Positions 1 to 6,220 of a DNA stretch of 10,613 nucleotides are shown here, in pieces. Under the pieces are notes generated by a model. The model did not search any database and was not told the DNA's origin. It worked only from the letters and a program-made list of their open reading frames with translations. How positions within the stretch are numbered: the first letter of the stretch is position 1; each line of letters starts with the position of its first letter. The stretch is from an uncultured Oscillibacter sp. GTDB taxonomy: Bacteria > Bacillota > Clostridia > Oscillospirales > Oscillospiraceae. Both the position numbers and the translations under genes were made by a program. The stretch lies in the NCBI RefSeq assembly GCF_910587525.1, contig NZ_CAJULS010000086.1:1-10613 (forward strand). The letters run 5' to 3'.

Positions 1-386
1 TCCCGTTCCGCCGCCCCGCTGCCCCAGTCGGTGAAGTCCACCTCCAGCCAGTCGCTGCCCTCCCGGCGGAACAGGGCGGTGAGGCGGGACAGGGTGTCCT
101 CCTCCGCCCCGCCGCCGGTGGCCAGGATGGCCTGGAGGGCGAACAGGATTTCGTCCTGCTGCGCCTGGGAGAGAAGGGCCTTGTCCAGCACGAACTGGTC
201 CATCAGCCGGATGCCGCCGCCCTGGCCCTTCTGGGTGAACACCGGGATGCCGGCGGCGGACAGGGCGTCGATGTCCCGGTAGATGGTGCGCTCCGACACC
301 TCCAGGCGCTCCGCCAGTTCTCCGGCGGTGACGGCCCGCTTTTCCACCAGCAGATACAAAATCTCAAAAAGACGGCTGTTCTTCAT
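1..386 (-). CDS. YafY-type HTH/WYL transcriptional regulator (partial, C-terminus beyond window)
   Basis: Reading the minus strand from the ATG at 386 gives an open frame of 128 codons that runs off the window start. It begins MKNSRLFEILYLLVEKRAVT. Residues about 1-55 form a DeoR-like/HTH_11 winged helix, with the recognition-helix motif SERTIYRDIDALSAAGIPV and then a glycine-rich wing (QKGQGGGIRL). This is the usual N-terminus of the YafY family, whose members normally have a C-terminal WYL ligand-sensing domain; that part lies outside the window. The ORF lacks a stop here, so it is a partial gene and not a broken one. A purine-rich GAAGGGAA/GGGAG ribosome site precedes the ATG, and a good sigma-A promoter lies upstream (462-490). 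It is divergent from galE, so it may regulate the sugar operon or itself. The effector is unknown. Confidence 0.85.
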   Translation of the reverse strand, partial: MKNSRLFEILYLLVEKRAVTAGELAERLEVSERTIYRDIDALSAAGIPVFTQKGQGGGIRLMDQFVLDKALLSQAQQDEILFALQAILATGGGAEEDTLSRLTALFRREGSDWLEVDFTDWGSGAAER

Positions 387-417
387 CGTTCCCTTCACTC
401 CCGAATGACACAAGCGG

Positions 418-460
418 GCTTTCACGGGCCGGGCCCCCATTGGGCCCGGCCCGTGAAAGC
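418..460. repeat. Perfect 19-bp inverted repeat at the regulator's predicted transcription start
   Basis: Arms 418-436 and 442-460 are perfect reverse complements with a 5-nt spacer (CCATT). The outer part of each arm is GCTTTCAC/GTGAAAGC and the core is GGGCCGGGCCC. Neither flank has a T-run, so it is a poor intrinsic terminator. It starts 1 bp downstream of the regulator's -10 and covers its expected start site, which makes an operator or a 5'-end mRNA structure reasonable alternatives. The GC core recurs in the hairpin at 6221-6251. Confidence 0.8.
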
Positions 461-461
461 A

Positions 462-490
462 ACTATACCACGCCTGACGGCTAGATTCAA
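462..490 (-). promoter_or_regulatory. Sigma-A promoter of the divergent regulator
   Basis: On the minus strand, TTGAAT (485-490) is the -35 and TATAGT (462-467) the -10, with exactly 17 bp between them. A TG one base before the -10 gives an extended -10 (TGGTATAGT). Transcription would start near 455, inside the right arm of the 418-460 inverted repeat. Its -35 lies 18 bp from the -35 of the galE promoter on the other strand. Confidence 0.65.
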
Positions 491-508
491 CGCCATTTTC
501 AATGCAGC

Positions 509-537
509 TGGACATACCCGCAAATTCCTAGTATAAT
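509..537 (+). promoter_or_regulatory. Sigma-A promoter of the galE operon
   Basis: TGGACA (509-514) and a perfect TATAAT (532-537) are separated by 17 bp in an AT-rich stretch. The expected start is near 544, giving a leader of about 139 nt before galE. This is the best promoter on the plus strand of the gap and probably drives galE, the nucleotidyltransferase and the kinase. Confidence 0.75.
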
Positions 538-630
538 AAACGCATAATTCGAACGATATTCCTAATAATCAGTACGTTCCTCTCTTCCCATTTTCATCCA
601 AGGGGCCTACAATAGGACGTGATCAACCTT

Positions 631-660
631 AAAAATCATTCGCTGGGGCGAAAAATTTTT
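631..660 (+). other. Leader hairpin just upstream of the galE ribosome site
   Basis: AAAAAT (631-636) pairs with ATTTTT (655-660), and TTCGC (639-643) pairs with GCGAA (648-652). A 2x2 internal loop separates the helices and TGGG is the apical loop. It ends 10 nt before the AGGAG at 671-675. It could affect galE translation or act as a weak attenuator, but it is short and AU-rich at the base. Confidence 0.35.
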
Positions 661-682
661 ATAATCTGAAAGGAGCGGTTTT

Positions 683-1702
683 ATGTCTATTCTTGTTGCT
701 GGCGGCGCCGGGTATATCGGCAGCCACACCTGCGTGGAGCTGATCCAGGCGGGCTATGAGGTCGTTGTGGCGGACAACCTCTACAACTCCAGCGAGGAGG
801 CCATCCGCCGTGTGGAGAAGATCGTGGGGAAAAAGATCCCCTTTGAAAACACAGAGCTGTGCGACAGGGCTCAGGTGGAGGCCCTCTTCCGGAAGTACCC
901 AGATATCGACTCCGTGATGCACTTCGCCGGGCTCAAAGCCGTGGGGGAGAGCGTCAGCAAGCCTCTGGAGTACTACTCCAACAATCTCATCAGCACCCTC
1001 TACCTCCTCCAGGTCATGCGGGAGAGGGGCGTGAAGAACTTTGTGTTCTCCTCCTCCGCCACGGTCTACGGCGATCCCGCCACCGTGCCCATCCGGGAGG
1101 ATTTCCCCACCGGCGGCACCACCAACCCCTACGGCACCACCAAGCTCTTCCAGGAGCGCATCCTCTCCGACTACTGCGCCGCGGACCCCACGCTGAACGC
1201 GGCGCTGCTGCGGTACTTCAACCCCATCGGCGCCCATGAGAGCGGCCTGATCGGCGAGGACCCCAACGGCATCCCCAACAACCTGGTGCCCTATATCGCA
1301 AAAGTTGCCGTGGGCCAGCTGGAAAAGCTCCACGTCTACGGCGACGATTACCAGACCCCCGACGGCACCGGCGTCCGGGACTATATCCACGTTGTCGACT
1401 TGGCCAAGGGCCATGTGGCGGCGCTGAAAAAGCTGGAGCAGAACTGCGGCCTCTTCATTTGCAACCTGGGAACCGGCAAGGGATACTCTGTGCTGGACGT
1501 GCTCCACGCCTATGAGAAGGCCTGCGGCAAGGAGCTGCCTTATGTGGTGGACCCCCGCCGCCCCGGCGACATCGCCCAATGCTACGCTGATCCGAAGAAG
1601 GCCCGGGAGGAGCTGGGCTGGGAGGCGGAGCTTGGCATCGAGGAGATGTGTGCCTCCTCCTGGAAGTGGCAGTCCATGAACCCGGGCGGATATAAGGGTT
1701 AA
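683..1702 (+). CDS. galE: UDP-glucose 4-epimerase (GalE), probable dual UDP-Glc/UDP-GlcNAc type
   Basis: A 339-residue cytoplasmic NAD-dependent epimerase of the extended SDR family, close to the usual 338-350 residues. The N-terminal NAD fold has the GGAGYIGSH motif (G7, G10, G13). The catalytic residues are visible as S125 (in SSSATVYG), Y150 and K154 (YGTTK). It interconverts UDP-glucose and UDP-galactose. Cys300, in GDIAQCYAD, aligns by eye with human GALE Cys307 and E. coli Tyr299, the gate residue that limits the E. coli enzyme to non-acetylated sugars, so activity on UDP-GlcNAc/UDP-GalNAc is likely (inference). AGGAG at 671-675 sits 7 nt before the ATG. It is the first gene of the operon. 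The next gene starts 14 nt after its stop, and the stop codon overlaps that gene's ribosome site. The neighbouring 1-kinase and nucleotidyltransferase give it a role in HexNAc-1-phosphate metabolism, like lnpD of bifidobacteria. Confidence 0.96.
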   Translation: MSILVAGGAGYIGSHTCVELIQAGYEVVVADNLYNSSEEAIRRVEKIVGKKIPFENTELCDRAQVEALFRKYPDIDSVMHFAGLKAVGESVSKPLEYYSNNLISTLYLLQVMRERGVKNFVFSSSATVYGDPATVPIREDFPTGGTTNPYGTTKLFQERILSDYCAADPTLNAALLRYFNPIGAHESGLIGEDPNGIPNNLVPYIAKVAVGQLEKLHVYGDDYQTPDGTGVRDYIHVVDLAKGHVAALKKLEQNCGLFICNLGTGKGYSVLDVLHAYEKACGKELPYVVDPRRPGDIAQCYADPKKAREELGWEAELGIEEMCASSWKWQSMNPGGYKG

Positions 1703-1716
1703 AGGAGGAGCGGAGT

Positions 1717-2643
1717 ATGAACAAGCCTGTTCTCGTCATCATGGCCGCCGGCATGGGCAGCCGGTACGGCGGTCTCAAACAGCTGGACCCCGTGGGGAAT
1801 CACGGCCAGCTCATCATCGACTACTCCATCTATGACGCCCGCCGGGCTGGCTTTGAGACGGTGGTCTTTGTCATCAAGCCGGAGATCGAGGCGGACTTCA
1901 AACACGCCATCGGCGACCGGGTGGCCCGGGTGATGGACGTGAAATACGCCTACCAGCTGAAAGAGGACCTGCCGGAGGGATACGCCGTCCCGGAGGAGCG
2001 CACCAAGCCCTGGGGCACCGCTCACGCGGCGCTGTCCGTGCGGAGTGTTGTGGACGGTCCCTTCGCCGTCATCAACGCCGACGACTACTACGGACCGGAG
2101 GCCTTCCGGGAGATTTACACCTACCTCTCCGGCCACCCCGACGGGGCGCTTTACGAGTACGTCATGGTGGGGTATCTCCTCAAAAACACGGTGACGGAGA
2201 ACGGCACCGTGGCCCGGGGCGTGTGTGAGGAGACGGCGGACCGCTTCCTCACCCAGGTCACCGAGCGCACCAAGATTGAAAAGGGCGAGCCCCCCCGCTT
2301 CACCGAGGACGACGGGAAGACGTGGACGGACCTGCCGGGGGATACCATTGTATCCATGAATATGTGGGGCTTCAACCGCAGCTTCCTGGACGAGGCGTGG
2401 AAGCGGTTTCCTGCCTTTTTAGACAAGGCCCTGGCGGAAAATCCCGCCAAGGCAGAGTATTTTCTGCCCACCGTGGTCAGTCAGCTGATTGACGAGGGAA
2501 AGGCCCGGGTGAAGGTGCTGCGCAGCGAGGACAAGTGGTACGGCGTCACCTACCGGGAGGACAAGCCCGCGGTCATGGCCGCCATCGCGGATAAGACGGC
2601 TTCCGGGCTCTATCCGGACGATCTCTGGGAGGTGGGGGCATGA
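1717..2643 (+). CDS. Sugar-1-phosphate nucleotidyltransferase (NTP_transferase family)
   Basis: A 308-residue cytoplasmic enzyme with a Rossmann-like nucleotidyltransferase fold. The N-terminal nucleotide-binding loop reads MAAGMGSRYGGLKQL (residues 9-23; G12, G14, R16, K21). NADDYYG (D122, D123) matches the metal-binding Asp region, and KPWGTAHA fits the base/sugar-binding loop. These match PF00483-type enzymes that make NDP-sugars from sugar-1-phosphates. The loop continues GGLKQL instead of the common RL.P.TK form of GlmU or GalU, so it is a separate branch. It lies between galE and a NahK-like kinase, where bifidobacteria have the unrelated GalT-type LnpC. The inferred reaction is UTP + HexNAc-1-phosphate (or hexose-1-phosphate) giving a UDP-sugar and pyrophosphate. 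AAGGAGG overlapping the galE stop serves the ATG, and the gene overlaps the kinase by 4 nt (ATGA), so translation is probably coupled. The exact sugar and nucleotide are not proven. Confidence 0.88.
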   Translation: MNKPVLVIMAAGMGSRYGGLKQLDPVGNHGQLIIDYSIYDARRAGFETVVFVIKPEIEADFKHAIGDRVARVMDVKYAYQLKEDLPEGYAVPEERTKPWGTAHAALSVRSVVDGPFAVINADDYYGPEAFREIYTYLSGHPDGALYEYVMVGYLLKNTVTENGTVARGVCEETADRFLTQVTERTKIEKGEPPRFTEDDGKTWTDLPGDTIVSMNMWGFNRSFLDEAWKRFPAFLDKALAENPAKAEYFLPTVVSQLIDEGKARVKVLRSEDKWYGVTYREDKPAVMAAIADKTASGLYPDDLWEVGA

Positions 2644-3755
2644 GCCAGGCGGAACAGACCTTACAGGAGGTCCTGGGGGCCTTTGACTTCGGCGCTCCCG
2701 TAGTGGGTGCCGTCCGGTACGGCCAGGGACATATCAACGACACCTTCTGCGTACACACCCAACCGGAGGACGCCTGCTGCCGCCGCTTCATCCTCCAGCG
2801 TATGAGCGCTGCCGCCTTCAAGCGGCCGGACCAGCTGATGGAGAATATCATCGGCGTCACCGAGTACCTGGGCCGGCAGATTGAGGCCCGGCGCGGCGAC
2901 CGGAGCCGGGAGGCCATGGAGGTCATCCGGCCAAAAAACGGGGAGGCCTATTACACCGACAGCCAGGGAGGCGCCTGGCGGCTCTACCCCTTTGTGGAGC
3001 ATACCGTCTGCCACCAGGCGGCGGACACGCCGGAGCTCTTCGCCGCTTCCGGCCGGGCCTTCGGCCGCTTTCAGCAGCTTTTGAAGGATTACCCGGCGCA
3101 GAGGCTCCATGAGACCATCCCCAACTTCCACAACACCGAGGACCGGCTGAAAAAGTTCAAGGCCGCTGTGGAGGCGGACGGGCTGGGCCGGGCGGCGGAG
3201 TGCCGGCCGGAGATCGGCTTCGTTCTGGCCCGGGAGGCGGACTGCTCCGTGGCCCTGAGCGCCATGCGGGAGGGGAGGCTTCCCGTCCGCGTCACCCATA
3301 ACGACACCAAGCTGAACAACGTCCTCATGGACGAGGCCACCGGAGAGGGGATCTGCATTATCGATCTGGACACCGTGATGCCGGGTCTTGTGATCTACGA
3401 CTTTGGTGACTCTATCCGCTTTGGCGCCAACCACAGCGCCGAGGACGAGACCGACCTCGGCAAAGTCAGCCTGGACGTGAACCTCTTCGGCGTGTATACC
3501 GCCGCCTTTCTGGAGGGTGCCGGCGGTTCTCTGACGGATGCGGAGATCGAGTATCTCCCCTGGGGAGCCAAGCTGATGACCCTGGAGTGCGGGATGCGCT
3601 TCCTCACGGACTTCCTGGAGGGAGACACCTATTTTCACACCAGCCGGGAGCGGCAGAACCTGGACCGCTGCCGCACCCAGTTCAAGCTGGTGGCGGACAT
3701 GGAGGCGCGCTGGGACGAGCTGCGGGCCATTGTGGACCGGTACCGCGGGAGCTGA
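2640..3755 (+). CDS. NahK-like N-acetylhexosamine 1-kinase (aminoglycoside phosphotransferase fold)
   Basis: A 371-residue cytoplasmic kinase of the APH/choline kinase fold, close in size to bifidobacterial NahK/LnpB (about 360). The C-lobe has the Brenner-type catalytic motif HxDxxxxN as HNDTKLNN (H220, D222 base, N227). The metal-binding IDLD (D242, D244) follows, then PGLVIYDFGDSIR. THNDTKLNNV is the signature I associate with NahK-type enzymes. Such enzymes use ATP to phosphorylate the anomeric carbon of GlcNAc or GalNAc. The ATG overlaps the previous stop by 4 nt and is served by GGAGG at 2628-2632. With galE and the nucleotidyltransferase it forms a likely HexNAc to HexNAc-1-phosphate to UDP-HexNAc route. 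Other APH-fold kinases (homoserine, choline or other sugar kinases) are the alternative, but the gene context argues for an N-acetylhexosamine. A 91-nt gap holding two hairpins follows. Confidence 0.85.
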   Translation: MSQAEQTLQEVLGAFDFGAPVVGAVRYGQGHINDTFCVHTQPEDACCRRFILQRMSAAAFKRPDQLMENIIGVTEYLGRQIEARRGDRSREAMEVIRPKNGEAYYTDSQGGAWRLYPFVEHTVCHQAADTPELFAASGRAFGRFQQLLKDYPAQRLHETIPNFHNTEDRLKKFKAAVEADGLGRAAECRPEIGFVLAREADCSVALSAMREGRLPVRVTHNDTKLNNVLMDEATGEGICIIDLDTVMPGLVIYDFGDSIRFGANHSAEDETDLGKVSLDVNLFGVYTAAFLEGAGGSLTDAEIEYLPWGAKLMTLECGMRFLTDFLEGDTYFHTSRERQNLDRCRTQFKLVADMEARWDELRAIVDRYRGS

Positions 3756-3775
3756 GATACGGAATTGAAAACCAC

Positions 3776-3820
3776 TGCGGGAGGGCGCCCTCCCGCAGGC
3801 GCTCTGCCCTGCAGAGCGCC
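3776..3820. other. Two adjacent perfect stem-loops between kinase and AraC genes
   Basis: First hairpin: 3776-3797, a perfect 22-nt palindrome with arms TGCGGGAGGGC and GCCCTCCCGCA and no spacer. Second: 3798-3820, arms GGCGCTCTGC and GCAGAGCGCC with the loop CCT, starting at the very next base. Neither is followed by a T-run on the plus strand. Likely roles are mRNA 3'-end stabilisation, processing or partial termination that lowers expression of the AraC gene relative to galE-kinase (inference). Confidence 0.75.
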
Positions 3821-3846
3821 GCGTCCGCACGGGAGGTGATCTGCAG

Positions 3847-4713
3847 ATGGCGGAGATGAATATTCTGTTTGACGAGGAGCGGCTGCGCAAGCTGATTGCA
3901 AACCTCAATATCCTCACCGGCCTGCCGGCCAACATCCTGGACCCGGAGGGGCGGGACATCAACCTGTTCAAAGGCCACCCGCCCTTTTGCAGGATGCTCA
4001 ACGACCTTCCGGAGGGGCACGAACGCTGTGTGGCCTGCGACCGGTGCAAAATCCAGCACTACACCGCGGAGAAGGGGTTTCAGTTTTACCGCTGCCACGC
4101 CGGGATCTGCGAGGCCATTATGCCCCTCTTTGACAAGAAACGGCCCCTGGCCTATCTGGCCTTTGGCTGCTATCTGGATGAGACTTCCATGGAGGAGCAG
4201 TGGGAGGTGACCCGGAGCCGCCTGGACTGGTATCCCGGCGGCGCGGATGCCCTGCGCCCCGCCTTCTTCCAGTTCCGGCAGTACAGCCAGCGGGAGCTGC
4301 GGGCCTACGCCGAGACGCTGGAGGCATTGTCCGCCTATATCCAGCTGAAGGGCATGATCCTCACAGCGGAGCAGACAGACCTGCAGAAGCTGGAGCTGTA
4401 TCTGGATGGGCACTATATGGAAAAACTGTCTCTGGCCTCTGTCTCTCAGGAGCTGCGCATCGGCCGCACCAAGCTGTGCGCCCTGGCCAAGGAGCTCTCC
4501 GGCGGACACACGCTGTCATACCTTATCGCCCGGCGGCGCATCGACGAGGCCAAGCGGCTGCTGCTTCAAAGCGGCCTGCCCATCTCCGTGGTAGGGGAGA
4601 TGGTGGGCATCAGCGACTATAATTATTTTTCCAAGGTCTTCCGTTCCGTCACCGGCAGTACACCCAGCGCTTTTCGGAAAAACGGCCTGAGCGGCAGGGG
4701 GATTTCCGGCTAA
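3847..4713 (+). CDS. AraC-family regulator with N-terminal PocR sensor domain
   Basis: 288 residues. The N-terminal half (about 8-165) fits the PocR ligand-binding domain: LTGLPANILDPEGRDI near the start, then a Cys-rich part with C48, C61, C64, C67, C83 and C88, and the segment AIMPLFDKKRPLAYLAFG. The C-terminal part (about 185-283) is a standard AraC double helix-turn-helix, with ISVVGEMVGISDYNYFSKVF and GSTPSAFRK as its second half. PocR domains are proposed to sense small molecules; the ligand here is unknown. A very strong ribosome site, GGAGGTGAT (3832-3840), precedes the ATG. The gene sits between the sugar-phosphate operon and the transporter operon, so it most likely activates the transporter promoter. 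Its own promoter is not evident, so it may be read from galE or from a weak promoter near 3756-3775. A terminator-like repeat follows 9 nt after the stop. Confidence 0.9.
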   Translation: MAEMNILFDEERLRKLIANLNILTGLPANILDPEGRDINLFKGHPPFCRMLNDLPEGHERCVACDRCKIQHYTAEKGFQFYRCHAGICEAIMPLFDKKRPLAYLAFGCYLDETSMEEQWEVTRSRLDWYPGGADALRPAFFQFRQYSQRELRAYAETLEALSAYIQLKGMILTAEQTDLQKLELYLDGHYMEKLSLASVSQELRIGRTKLCALAKELSGGHTLSYLIARRRIDEAKRLLLQSGLPISVVGEMVGISDYNYFSKVFRSVTGSTPSAFRKNGLSGRGISG

Positions 4714-4722
4714 TCGATTACG

Positions 4723-4756
4723 AAATCGTACGAACTTCCGCGGTTCGTACGATTTT
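4723..4756 (+). terminator. Probable terminator of the AraC gene (also contains twin TCGTACGA palindromes)
   Basis: Arms AAATCGTACGAAC (4723-4735) and GTTCGTACGATTT (4743-4755) pair perfectly over 13 bp, with a G-U closing pair and a 7-nt loop, followed by TTTTCCT. It lies 9 nt after the AraC stop, as expected for an intrinsic terminator, though the T-run is short. Each arm also holds the 8-bp palindrome TCGTACGA (4726-4733 and 4745-4752), so it could be a protein site for the transporter promoter just downstream. Confidence 0.55.
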
Positions 4757-4778
4757 CCTATAAAGCGGACTTTTTGCC

Positions 4779-4807
4779 CTATTATTCACAGAATGAACAA
4801 GTATAAT
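4779..4807 (+). promoter_or_regulatory. Transporter promoter with perfect -10 and no recognisable -35
   Basis: A perfect TATAAT lies at 4802-4807 in an AT-rich gap. At 17-bp spacing the -35 would be CTATTA, which is poor, and there is no extended -10. This form is typical of activator-dependent promoters and fits the adjacent AraC gene. An imperfect palindrome, TTATTCA-N5-TGAACAA (4782-4800), fills the -35/-10 interval. The leader to the lipoprotein start would be about 86 nt and contains a small hairpin (4844-4856, CGGAG-ATA-CTCCG). Confidence 0.55.
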
Positions 4808-4899
4808 TTAGATTACGGAAACGCCTTTGTGGATTATTTCCCACGGAGATACTCCGCAGCTGGGTTTTCCACATCATTTCATGAAAGAGGAGAATGAAG

Positions 4900-6186
4900 A
4901 TGAAAAGATTTCTTGCGTTGCTGCTGGCTCTGGTCATGACAATGGCCCTGGTGGCCTGCGGCGGCAAAAACGACACCCCTTCCACTGACAACACCCCTCC
5001 CGCGCAGAACGATCCCGCCCCTGAGACACCCGCCGAGAAGGTTGACATCAACGTGATTGCCGCCCAGTACGGCCAGAACACTGGCGACTGGTGGGCCAAC
5101 TTCGTGAAGGAGTTCAACAGCACTTACGAGAACATCAACCTGACCGTGGAGGTCGTCTCCTGGAACGACATCTACACCGTGGTCAACACCCGCATCTCCA
5201 ACAATCAGGCCCCTGACATCCTGAATATCGACGTCTTTGCCGACTATCAGGCCGACGACCTGCTGCTGCCCGCCGAGGAGTTTGTCTCCGCTGAGACCTA
5301 TGCCAAGATGTACCCCGCCTTCCTGGACCAGTCCGTGGTGGACGGCACCGTGTGGGCCATCCCCGACCTGGCCTCTGCCCGCGCCATGTACTACAATGTG
5401 GATATCCTGGAAGCCGCCGGCGTGGAAGTTCCCACCACCTGGGACGAGCTGAGGGATGCCTGCGCCAAGATCAAGGCCTATGACTCCAGCATCTATCCCT
5501 GGGGCATTGACATGACCACCGACGAGGGTCAGGCCGCCTTCGCCTATTATATCTGGAACAACGGCGGCGACTTCACCGACGCCAACGGCAACTGGACCCT
5601 GAATACCCCCGAGAACGTGGAGGCCATTGAGTACGCCATCAGCCTGGTGAAGGACGGCTACACCAACTCCGACCCTGCCACCGAGACCCGCTATGACCTG
5701 CAGGATCTGTTCGGTGCCGGGAAGCTTGCCATGATGATCGGACCCAACTCCATTCCCACTTACATCGCCGAGGGCGGCAGCACCATCAACTATGCCTTCG
5801 CCGCCATCCCCACCAACGGCGGCAACCCCTCTGTCTCCGCCGGCGTTATGGACCGCTTCATGTGCTTCGACAACGGTCACTCCGACGAGAAGATCGAGGC
5901 CATCAAGACCTTCTTCGACTACTTCTATGACGATGCCCGTTACTCTGACTGGGTGCTGATGGAGGGCTTCCTGCCCGCCACCTCCGCCGGCGGCGAGATC
6001 GTGGCCTCCTCCGATCCCAACATGGCCCCCTGGGTTGACATCGTGGGCTCCTGCAAGTTCTATCCCACCGCCAAGGCCGAGTGGGCCGACGTGAAGCAGG
6101 GCGTCATCAACGTGGAGCAGCAGGCCCTGCTGGGCGGCAACGTCCAGGAGCTGCTGGATAACCTCCAGGCTGAGATCGCCGGCTAA
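4900..6186 (+). CDS. Sugar ABC transporter substrate-binding lipoprotein (family 1)
   Basis: 428 residues from the ATG at 4900. An ATG two codons earlier (4894) is in frame, but GAGGAG (4887-4892) is only 1 nt from it and 7 nt from 4900, so 4900 is preferred. The signal peptide has K2-R3, a hydrophobic core and the lipobox LVAC with Cys20, so the mature protein is lipid-anchored outside the membrane. A Pro/Asp/Thr-rich tether (about 21-47) leads to the family 1 solute-binding fold. Features include the NIDVFADYQADDLLLP region, ARAMYYNVDILEAAGVEVPTTWDELRDA (typical of carbohydrate binders) and a Trp-rich C-terminal lobe. It would capture a sugar and deliver it to the two permeases downstream. 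GlcNAc or a HexNAc disaccharide is suggested by nagBA and the kinase; this is inference, since binding specificity cannot be read from sequence by eye. Codon use is strongly GCC/CCC/CTG with few GCG/CCG codons, as in a highly expressed gene. Confidence 0.95.
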   Translation: MKRFLALLLALVMTMALVACGGKNDTPSTDNTPPAQNDPAPETPAEKVDINVIAAQYGQNTGDWWANFVKEFNSTYENINLTVEVVSWNDIYTVVNTRISNNQAPDILNIDVFADYQADDLLLPAEEFVSAETYAKMYPAFLDQSVVDGTVWAIPDLASARAMYYNVDILEAAGVEVPTTWDELRDACAKIKAYDSSIYPWGIDMTTDEGQAAFAYYIWNNGGDFTDANGNWTLNTPENVEAIEYAISLVKDGYTNSDPATETRYDLQDLFGAGKLAMMIGPNSIPTYIAEGGSTINYAFAAIPTNGGNPSVSAGVMDRFMCFDNGHSDEKIEAIKTFFDYFYDDARYSDWVLMEGFLPATSAGGEIVASSDPNMAPWVDIVGSCKFYPTAKAEWADVKQGVINVEQQALLGGNVQELLDNLQAEIAG

Positions 6187-6220
6187 ACCACGCCTAACAC
6201 GCAAGTCCGAATACGTACTG

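Noticed and set aside
660..665. TATAAT immediately upstream of galE as its promoter
   Set aside because: Its start would fall near 672, inside the ribosome site, and no -35 lies at the right spacing. The 509-537 promoter is much better.
4815..4832. CcpA cre site near CGGAAACGCCTTTG downstream of the transporter -10
   Set aside because: About five mismatches to the TGWAANCGNTNWCA consensus, including outer bases.
4894..4899. Start of the binding protein at 4894 (MKMKRF...)
   Set aside because: GAGGAG ends 1 nt before this ATG. The ATG at 4900 has a normal 7-nt spacing and a standard lipoprotein signal.
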